NCBI GenBank assembly: GCA_903995115.1 | Contig: LR877149.1 | Location: 496,001-560,000, forward strand | Source of the DNA: Angomonas deanei | Lineage: Eukaryota; Euglenozoa; Kinetoplastea; Trypanosomatida; Trypanosomatidae | DNA: 64,000 nt | Direction of reading: 5' to 3' | In this document: positions 57,315 to 64,000 of the stretch, one piece after another | Position numbering within the stretch: position 1 is the first letter of the stretch | How the letters are laid out: each line of letters starts with the position of its first letter | Position numbers and translations under genes: made by a program | Notes under the pieces: generated by a model | What the model saw: the letters and a program-made list of their open reading frames with translations, nothing else | Told to the model about the DNA's origin: nothing | Databases searched by the model: none

Positions 57315-59677
57315 TTACAACACCAACACGCCGTCCGTGTCTTCCTCCCCAGCGGTATCCTCCGCCCGCTCTCGCAGCGCCGCCTGACGAAGAAACTTGA
57401 TCCTATCTCTATGAGGGTTCCAGCTCTGGAGCGAGCGGAGGTGCAGCAGTTCCGCCGTGTGCACGGTGCTCTCCCTATCCTCCAGCGTAACGGCCAGCGG
57501 GATGGCGGGGTAGGGACGAACAGGGGTGACATCATACTCGGCCTCATCCTTGATGCAGCTGTAGAAGCGGCTGACGGAGGGGGAAGGGATCATGGCAGGG
57601 AGACACCCCTCGTGGGCGAGGAGCACCGTGTAGCGGGCAGCTGCCTCTCCACCTTGCACTCCACTCATAGAGTTGTTCGTCGTACCTGCCTCACCGCCGG
57701 CAGTACGGTCCGCTGCGTTCGTCGTGCTAGAGAGGTTCAGGAAGGAGGACTGGAGGTAGCGTGGCCGGGGGCGGTGCACGACAGCAGCAGCGGTCGTACC
57801 GGTGTGCAGCGGCCGGCACCTCGCTCCACCGTCAGCGTATACAACAGCCGCTCGCTCAAGGCACGGAGGCGAAAGACGGTGTGAAAACTTTCCAACGCGG
57901 AAGTCGTCTTGGCTAACTCCCCTGGCTGCGCGTAGTGGATCCCTTTGGTGCTCTGGACCATGCCGGGCTGCATGAGGGCACTCGTGGCGTCGGCGACACA
58001 CCGCTGGAGGTATACGGCCTCCTGCAGAGCACTGGAGAAGTCCTTGTGGTTGGGGTCCACATCGAGAACCTGACAGGCTTTCCAGAACTGACTCCGTTGG
58101 TAGTCCCGCAGCCGGCGGGAGAGCGTCTCTTGCACCACCTTCTGGTCGAGGTGGCTGTCCGCCTCGGGCATGACGGTGAGCGTGTCGGGGGGGTTGCTGC
58201 AGAGGACGGCATCAAACAGGATGCAGGCGTCAAAGGTGGAGACCTCCGCGCTGTACCCCACACTGCGGGCGACCGTGCGCACCTGGCACGGCAAACTAGA
58301 AAAAGCGGCCTTGCGCTCTACAATGTGCTGTAGCTCTCCCATCACCCGGGGAAGGGCGTCCTGCTGTACCTCGTAGGGTTGTTCCCGCCACGGCTGCTGT
58401 GCCCGCACCCGGGAGACCCCGCAGCGACTGGCGAGCAGCTGCGAGAGGAACCCCTCCCCGTCCTCCACATGGTGCAAGCCGAGCACCGCCGCCATACGAG
58501 GGTGCAGCCAGATGGACTCCCACAAATTGATATGACGGAGGAGGAGCAGCTGAGGGTCGTCCATATTGCGTAGTTGTAGCTGTTGGGCACGGCGCTGGGG
58601 CTGGTTCAGCTCCCCACCACTCCGCTCCTCGAGGGCACCGCCATTGTTGGTGCGGTAGAGCGACACGGCATCGTGCAGAGGGCGCATCGCAACGAGGTAG
58701 GCGCCATAATCTATCAGTCGTCGCCGCAGGAGGTCCCCCACCCCCACCGCCGCGTGCCACAGGTACACCTCCCTCGCCCGCCCTAGCAGGATGGAGAGCT
58801 CGTAGACGACCACCGCGCAGGACTTACCGGCGCTGTCAATCGCCTCGTATAAGGCCACCATGTGGGCTGGGATCTCTTCCTCCGGATCCTGCCAGTGAAT
58901 GTACTGATCCTGACTGAGGGTGACCTCCTCCTCTTGGGAGTGGGGCTGACCGACGTCACTGTCGCTATCACCACTAAAAAGGGAGTCCATCTCGTCACTG
59001 TCGTCGTCGTCGCTGGTGTCGGAGGAGAAGAGACTATCGTGGTCGGAGGAGGACAGCGCATCGTCCCGTCGAGCCCGCTTCTGCTCCCCTTCGCTACCCT
59101 GTCTCGCGCGCTTGCCGCCGTGCAGCCGATACCGTCGTACCACCCGCGCCTCCTCCTCCCGCTGTCGTCTAAAAAAGGTGTTCACCTCCTCTTGGATCTG
59201 CGGTAAGCCCCAGACCATCAGTCGCTGGGACCGCACCCCGTCCCCGCCACTGTTGATCGCCTCCAACTGTCGGAGGGTGGAGAGCTGAAAGGGGCGGTGG
59301 GAGTCGAGGACCACCACGACGTGTCGACTAAAATCAAAGTGCTTCACCAGTTCTATTTCTGCGCCGAAGCCAATGAGCAGGAACAACTCCTCTATGCGGC
59401 CGGCGATCTCGGCCTCGCTGACATCCCCCTGCGCCCGCAGCTCGTCTCTAAGATAGTCCTGCGCGACGCTGGTTTGTCCTACCACTTCGGTCAGCACCTC
59501 ATAGTCCCCAATGGGGTGAATCGAAAAGTCAATGAGAGATGCTTTCAGTAACGCGGTGATGGTCAGCGAGGCGGCCGCGGCATCGGCGTGCAGGGAGACT
59601 AGCAAGTTGACCTGTTTCCGTGTACTATGATGAAAATGACAAAGTCTTTCCCATTCTGGGGTGGTGGAGTGATTCAT
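57315..59677 (-). CDS. CDC45: CDC45 replication factor (one frame break)
   Basis: About 785 residues when read as one gene. CDC45 is part of the CMG helicase (CDC45-MCM-GINS) at replication forks. Its DHH-like N-terminal fold is seen as HFDFSRHVVVVLDSHRPFQL. Other blocks: IDYGAYLVAMRPLHDAVSLY, SVGYSAEVSTFDACILFDAV, RRLRDYQRSQFWKACQVLD, and the C-terminal end RPRPRYLQSSFLNLSS ... RYTVLLAHEGCLPAMIPSPS. An acidic insert (SSDTSDDDDSDEMDSLFSGD, about 215-240) sits where human CDC45 has its acidic loop. The last ~150 residues lie one frame away; the change is at the G5 run 57767-57771 (plus strand), where one more base gives continuity. Longer than human CDC45 (566). Start: ATG at 59677. Confidence 0.88.
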
Positions 59678-59937
59678 TGTAGTATGGAAATGAAAAGATA
59701 ATATATAGGTAAAATAAAAAAAATGATCTATGCGCTAACTATTTTTTTCGCTCTTTCTCTTCTGCGAGAGAACGAAAATTCTTTAAAAAAAAAAAAAAAA
59801 AACTATGTTTATTGGCTTATGAGAAAGAGAGAATAATATATAATATAGTTCAGCTGTGACACGATATTAATCCTAACAAAAAAATTGTAGCAGCAAATAA
59901 AAATAATATGAATCATAATAAAACAAAACTGTGATCA

Positions 59938-61095
59938 TTAGTAAATGTTCTTTCCCCCGCCGCCGTAAGGAAAGCACAACAGGATCGTCTCTCGTATGAT
60001 GGTCGGTGTCACACTCTTTATCACCTCATCCAACTTGGAGATATACTTTTCCGTGTACCTATTTTTCTTCTCGTCGCTGCTGGCAACCGTCGTTAGAAAT
60101 GTCTGCACCTGAATCGGGGAAAGATCATTATTATTATTATTATAATGCAATCCACAATCCTTCCATAGGGCAGTAATGTACTCGCCCCGTCGTACATGCC
60201 AGCGACGGAGCAGACGAAACAGATTCGGCGGGGTCACTACATTTAATAACATATCTCCGCTCACCTCGCCCATCCGGAAGGCGCCCTCCATGGTCTCGTC
60301 CATGACACACTCCAACTCACTATCTTTACTATAATTGAACTGTTCCGCTTCTCGCAGGAAGTAGAGAATCTCCTCTGTCCCCCACTGCAGCGGGTCCTGG
60401 AGAGGGAGGAGCAGACTGCCGTGCAAGGGGCCCAAGTGTTGCAGCAATAAAGGTAGGACAGTCGGTGGTGGCTGTCGTGCACTCCCCTCCTCCCTAGTAG
60501 TAGTAGCAGGTGTTGCCGTTGGTGTGATGGGTGTGGTCTGCTGAAGAGGATCCTGCTGCATAAACGTTGGTAGCGGCAGTTCCGGGGCCTCCTCCTCCCC
60601 CGCTAGTTCCTCCGGGTCGACGAAGGTAACAGTAGTGGGTGCCTCCGTAGTGGTCTTCTTTTCCTTCCCCACTACGGCTGCCGTACTCTCCTCCTCTCCT
60701 CCGTCCTCCCCACCGCCCATCTCCATCTCGATAAAGGCCTCGTAGGAGTCGTAATTCTTTTCCATAATCTTACGCATGTAGTTCAGCTCCTTTTGGTGGA
60801 GCTCCTCAGAGGATGGCATCGCTGCCGCCTCGCCGCTTTTCATTTTATCAGTGGAGACGCGACCGACGGTCGTCAGCTTCGACCACGCCGGCCCAAAGTG
60901 TGCCCGGCGTACCTCCTCGCTATTCGCGGCGGCCGCAAACCCTTCCAGGTTGACATCATTCCAGGCACTGAAGATGCCAGCACTGGGGTCCTCCCAGCTG
61001 CGCTTCTCCCCGAAAGGATCGTCTCCTTGGATACTTCGTGAGCTCACCCCTCTTCGGGTGAAGTATTGGAGCGGAATGGTACAAAATTTACGCAT
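59938..61095 (-). CDS. Probable mitochondrial protein with SAM-like domain
   Basis: 385 residues, intact. N terminus MRKFCTIPLQYFTRRGVSSRS is basic and acid-free, a likely mitochondrial presequence. A middle linker is Glu/Thr/Pro-rich. About residues 235-310 look like a SAM-type helical domain: DPLQWGTEEILYFLREAEQF, then MDETMEGAFRMGEVSGDMLL and PPNLFRLLRRWHVRRGEYI, fitting the W-x-x-E-x-x-x-F-L ... G-x-x-L-L ... L pattern. A short Asn run and a helical tail follow. SAM domains mediate protein or RNA contacts. I do not recognise the orthologue; mitochondrial RNA metabolism or ribosome assembly would fit but is not shown. Confidence 0.7.
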   Translation of the reverse strand: MRKFCTIPLQYFTRRGVSSRSIQGDDPFGEKRSWEDPSAGIFSAWNDVNLEGFAAAANSEEVRRAHFGPAWSKLTTVGRVSTDKMKSGEAAAMPSSEELHQKELNYMRKIMEKNYDSYEAFIEMEMGGGEDGGEEESTAAVVGKEKKTTTEAPTTVTFVDPEELAGEEEAPELPLPTFMQQDPLQQTTPITPTATPATTTREEGSARQPPPTVLPLLLQHLGPLHGSLLLPLQDPLQWGTEEILYFLREAEQFNYSKDSELECVMDETMEGAFRMGEVSGDMLLNVVTPPNLFRLLRRWHVRRGEYITALWKDCGLHYNNNNNDLSPIQVQTFLTTVASSDEKKNRYTEKYISKLDEVIKSVTPTIIRETILLCFPYGGGGKNIY

Positions 61096-61495
61096 TGGTA
61101 TTTTGATGTTTGAAAATAAAAAAAAGATACTTGGTTTCTACAAAAAAAAAAAAAAGGAGTTAAGAAAAGAGAGTATTTTCTGTATGCAAGTCTGGTCGAC
61201 AATGATCTCATGCCAAAAGCACAAAAACATAAAAAACAAAAAACAGATTGGCACGAGATGGTATAGATGAAACGTGTAAGGATAGGTGGAAAACATATTT
61301 TATTCGCAAAAAAAAAAAAAAAGTTTCTCTCACACATTTGCGGGTTCGAGAAACACAATTGCAAAATGTACATATACAAAAGCAAAAAAACAAGAGATAT
61401 AAAACGTAGAGGTGTATAGGGAACTACGCGAAGGAAAAAAAAAAAAAGAATTGTACATCATATTATGTTTTATTTTATTTTTATTCAGCGAATGT
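61096..61495. other. Intergenic region, SAM-like gene / kinase
   Basis: About 400 bases with A-runs on the plus strand (sense T tracts near 61140-61155, 61307-61322, 61436-61447). No gene seen. Confidence 0.55.
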
Positions 61496-63997
61496 TTACA
61501 TCACCCAGTCGTAATGCAGTAACGCCTCCACTGTCGGCCTATCTTCTGGCTTTTCTTGCACGCACCCCGTCAAGAAGACCCGCACATCCTCTGGCAATCC
61601 TTCCGGTACGACGGGTAGCACTTCTCCTCGCCCGATCGCTATAATAAGATCAGATGGCTTCGACAGTAACTTCTCTAGCGGCATGCGTTTATTTTTCTGG
61701 CGGGCGTCCTGTCGGTTGCCACTTCTCGTCGGGGAGAAGTAACTCGCAAAGACGGCGGTGTTGCTGTTGCTGCTGTCGTGACTACTATCGTTTTTCCGCT
61801 CTTTGGCCTGGTTGAGGAGGTGGCCGCTGCCCTCGGAGCGGAGGGCCTTGGGGGAGAGGAGGGAGGTGATATCCAGCTCAATGGGATTGGTGAACGCATC
61901 GCCGCTCATGACGGTGTCACTCCCATCCACGGCGGAGTGGTCGGGGCTGCCAGAGACACTTTGCGGCTCGTCTGATACATACGCCCATGGCAACTCACCG
62001 CAGAGTAACTCTAATAAGGTGACGCCCAAGGAGAAGACATCGCTCTTCGCGGTGGGCAGCTCCCCTCGGGCCACCTCCGGCGCCATGTAGCCTGGTGTAC
62101 CACGCAGCTGCAGGAAACCGTCCTCATCGCACTGACTGGTGGCCGCCCGACTGAGCGCAGAGCCAAAGTCGGATAGCTTGCACTGTCCTTCCATCGCAAG
62201 TAGTACATTATGTGGTTTGACATCACAGTGGACAATGCCCATGGAGTGTAGATAGTTGAGACCGAGGAGGATGTCTTGGAGGTAGCGACGGACACTCACG
62301 ACGGAGAGGGCGCCAAAGTTTAGCAACAAGGTGTCGAGGGACCCGCCGGGCACGAGCTCCATGATCTCGACTAGATAGTACTCCGACACATACACACTAA
62401 TGTATTGGACAATGTTCTCGTGATGCAGGGAGGCGAGCAGACGCACCTCATCCACAACGACGGTCTTGTCAATGTCTCTGGAGCAGAGTTGGAAGCACTT
62501 GAGGGCAACGAGACTGCCAGACTGACTAAGACCGCGGTACACAACGCCAGTTGCCCCGCTGCCTAGCCGCTTCTGCGACCGCGTCCACACCCCGCCGTCA
62601 CAGTCGACGAGGTGCAGCGGCAGCTCTCCTTCCACCACGGTGGAGGCCTGCACTGTCAGTGGGCCCCCACCTCCACCGAGCACACTGCCCAGTGAACTCT
62701 GAATGCTGCAGTCGTGCTCCATAATGCTTTGGTTATCCTCTGGCTCGACAAACATTTCAAACAAAGCGGAGCCGCTGTTGGACAGCTGTTCTTCGTCGTG
62801 GCCGGCGGCGCTGCGGAAGGCGCCCTGCTTATTGGGGTTATCCATCAGCAGTAGAAGGGTGTTGGTGTCTACGGTGGGGTTGGAAGGGATACCGAAAATG
62901 TTAACGGGGGCCGACTGGACGGAGAAGGCGCTGACCTCATTGTTGGTTTGACCCGCGCTGGAGGAGTGCAGCATACGGACGCTCATGTTGTCGCCGGTGG
63001 TGACGGTGGCCTGGGTGGTGCTCTCCCCGGTCGCCCCATGCTCACCGCTCACCCGCGCTGGGCGTGTGGCATCGGCAGTGATATCGTACTCGCAATCATT
63101 CTCATTAAACCGAATGCGCCCAATGGAGCGCACAAACGGCTTCGTCGTGCCACTTTCGACGAGTGTCCAGCACAGCTCCAGTAGCCGTGCCACCTGCGCG
63201 TCCTTGTCCTGGAAGGGCTCCAGCAGCTCGAGGGCGGTCGTGTACTCGCCTCGTACCATTCGGCTGAAGGCGGTGCGGAGACACTGCAGCGTCAGTCGTA
63301 TGTCGGTCTCGCTGACCCCTGGGGGGAGGGCGCGACTGCTGCCACGGAGCTCGTAGAGAATGGTGCTCGAGCTATGAAGTGGGAGAATCAGGGAGTCCAC
63401 CGGGGCCGTCAGCAGGTGATCGTCCAGGGTGGCGGCCAGTCGCTGGGTAAGGAGGATGGGGCAGCGGAGGGTCTGGGACATCTTCACGAGGTCGGACTGC
63501 ACCGGGAGACGGCCGCCATAGGCCACACGTGCGTTACGATCCGCCGCGCCGCAGGTCCCCACATAACACTCCCCAACATCCAGAAAGCAGCCAATGCGGT
63601 GGGCAATGAGCATGGCGTTACGGCCGGTGTAGGCGGCGGACAGAATGGACAGGGCGCAGTTGGCGGCGCGGGACTGATGCATGGCCACTCTGCTGTGGGC
63701 GCCAAACGATATCAACAAATAGTCTGGCCGCTGCACCTCGATCACACCACCGTACTGCAAGACGTGAGGAATGGCGCACTCGAGGAAGGCACTCACGAGG
63801 GGCTGAAACTTACCAGCTCGGATCTCTTTTTCACGAACGTGGACGGTGAGGGTCATGAGGGTGCAGTACCGGCGACGGAAGCAGTTCACTTCATCGAGTA
63901 GTACGCGGCCGTTGAGGTGCAGGTGTGGCCCGACCTCTGTCCGAGGCCCATCCAGAATGGGGACGACGGTGTCACCGCCGGTATCGCGGGAAGGCAT
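61496..63997 (-). CDS. Cyclase-like domain fused to a protein kinase (5' end uncertain)
   Basis: 833 residues from the ATG at 63997; the frame is open to the window edge, so the true start may lie outside. N-terminal part (about 40-220) resembles a class III nucleotidyl cyclase domain: MTLTVHVREKE at the first strand, HVLQYGGVIEVQRPDYLLISFGA, and AYGGRLPVQSDLVKMSQTL. The first metal Asp of active cyclases (FxDI) is replaced by TVHV, so it is probably an inactive sensor. A Gly/Ser-rich linker follows (about 310-470), then a Ser/Thr kinase domain: G-loop GSGATGVVY (479-487), Lys500, Glu517, HCDVKPHN with Asp592, DFG (610-612), GTPGYMAPE ending at 641. All catalytic residues are present. The GTPGYMAPE and HCDVK patterns suit the STE11/MAPKKK-like group. 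A CHD plus kinase on one chain recalls receptor guanylyl cyclases in reverse order. Confidence 0.8.
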   Translation of the reverse strand: MPSRDTGGDTVVPILDGPRTEVGPHLHLNGRVLLDEVNCFRRRYCTLMTLTVHVREKEIRAGKFQPLVSAFLECAIPHVLQYGGVIEVQRPDYLLISFGAHSRVAMHQSRAANCALSILSAAYTGRNAMLIAHRIGCFLDVGECYVGTCGAADRNARVAYGGRLPVQSDLVKMSQTLRCPILLTQRLAATLDDHLLTAPVDSLILPLHSSSTILYELRGSSRALPPGVSETDIRLTLQCLRTAFSRMVRGEYTTALELLEPFQDKDAQVARLLELCWTLVESGTTKPFVRSIGRIRFNENDCEYDITADATRPARVSGEHGATGESTTQATVTTGDNMSVRMLHSSSAGQTNNEVSAFSVQSAPVNIFGIPSNPTVDTNTLLLLMDNPNKQGAFRSAAGHDEEQLSNSGSALFEMFVEPEDNQSIMEHDCSIQSSLGSVLGGGGGPLTVQASTVVEGELPLHLVDCDGGVWTRSQKRLGSGATGVVYRGLSQSGSLVALKCFQLCSRDIDKTVVVDEVRLLASLHHENIVQYISVYVSEYYLVEIMELVPGGSLDTLLLNFGALSVVSVRRYLQDILLGLNYLHSMGIVHCDVKPHNVLLAMEGQCKLSDFGSALSRAATSQCDEDGFLQLRGTPGYMAPEVARGELPTAKSDVFSLGVTLLELLCGELPWAYVSDEPQSVSGSPDHSAVDGSDTVMSGDAFTNPIELDITSLLSPKALRSEGSGHLLNQAKERKNDSSHDSSNSNTAVFASYFSPTRSGNRQDARQKNKRMPLEKLLSKPSDLIIAIGRGEVLPVVPEGLPEDVRVFLTGCVQEKPEDRPTVEALLHYDWVM

Positions 63998-64000
63998 GGG

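Overview
The window is nuclear DNA of a kinetoplastid protist, most likely a trypanosomatid. All 29 protein genes I can support lie on the minus strand, so the window reads as one stretch of a polycistronic directional gene cluster. None shows an intron. Many starts are preceded, on the sense strand, by a polypyrimidine tract and an AG, the usual signal for spliced-leader trans-splicing. Several gene families are typical of the group: calpain-like repeat proteins, amastin-like four-helix surface proteins, and kinetoplastid-only mitochondrial and coiled-coil proteins. TRAP1 and the succinyl-CoA:3-ketoacid CoA transferase (SCOT) are, as I recall, also close together on Leishmania chromosome 33. 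I cannot name the species. Poly-asparagine tracts coded by AAT repeats are unusually common.

Layout from right (upstream in the direction of transcription) to left: a pseudo-cyclase/protein kinase (61.5-64 kb, may continue past the edge); a mitochondrial SAM-like protein; CDC45; an Asn-rich coiled-coil protein; SCOT; an NCA2 protein; a pirin; two tandem amastin-like genes; a GRASP-type Golgi protein; TRAP1 (mitochondrial Hsp90); a nucleostemin/NUG1-type GTPase; DPH2; a large Asn-rich MYND zinc-finger protein; a HAD-family protein; a coiled-coil protein with KPTAAQR repeats; an Asn-rich protein with a candidate C3HC (NIPA/ZC3HC1-like) zinc finger; an unknown 1044-residue protein; a multispan membrane protein; a multi-RanBP2-finger protein; an unknown helical protein; a RAD51 paralogue; a membrane-anchored His/Pro-repeat protein; a threefold tandem array of secreted His/Gly/Arg-rich proteins; RSPH9 (radial spoke); a mitochondrial protein; and the repeat and inactive protease-like domain of a calpain-like giant that runs off the left edge.

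The genes do not form one pathway, which is normal for kinetoplastid clusters. They cover the flagellum (RSPH9), mitochondria (TRAP1, SCOT, NCA2, RanBP2-finger and SAM-like proteins), replication and repair (CDC45, RAD51 paralogue), translation and ribosome assembly (DPH2, NUG1-type GTPase), the secretory pathway (GRASP) and the cell surface (amastin-like, HGRR and His/Pro proteins).

Two things stand out. First, 5.7-10.9 kb holds two unrelated but adjacent histidine-rich secreted or anchored protein families, each made of repeats and each with a long open alternative frame entered through a small indel. Second, about fifteen frame breaks are spread over nine or ten genes, including housekeeping genes (CDC45, DPH2, SCOT, GRASP). 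Most fall in homopolymers of 3-6 bases or in simple repeats, and both +1 and -1 types occur. The simplest reading is uncorrected sequencing or assembly error, but the sequence alone cannot exclude true mutation or recoding. For such genes I give one CDS spanning the whole reading and describe the breaks.
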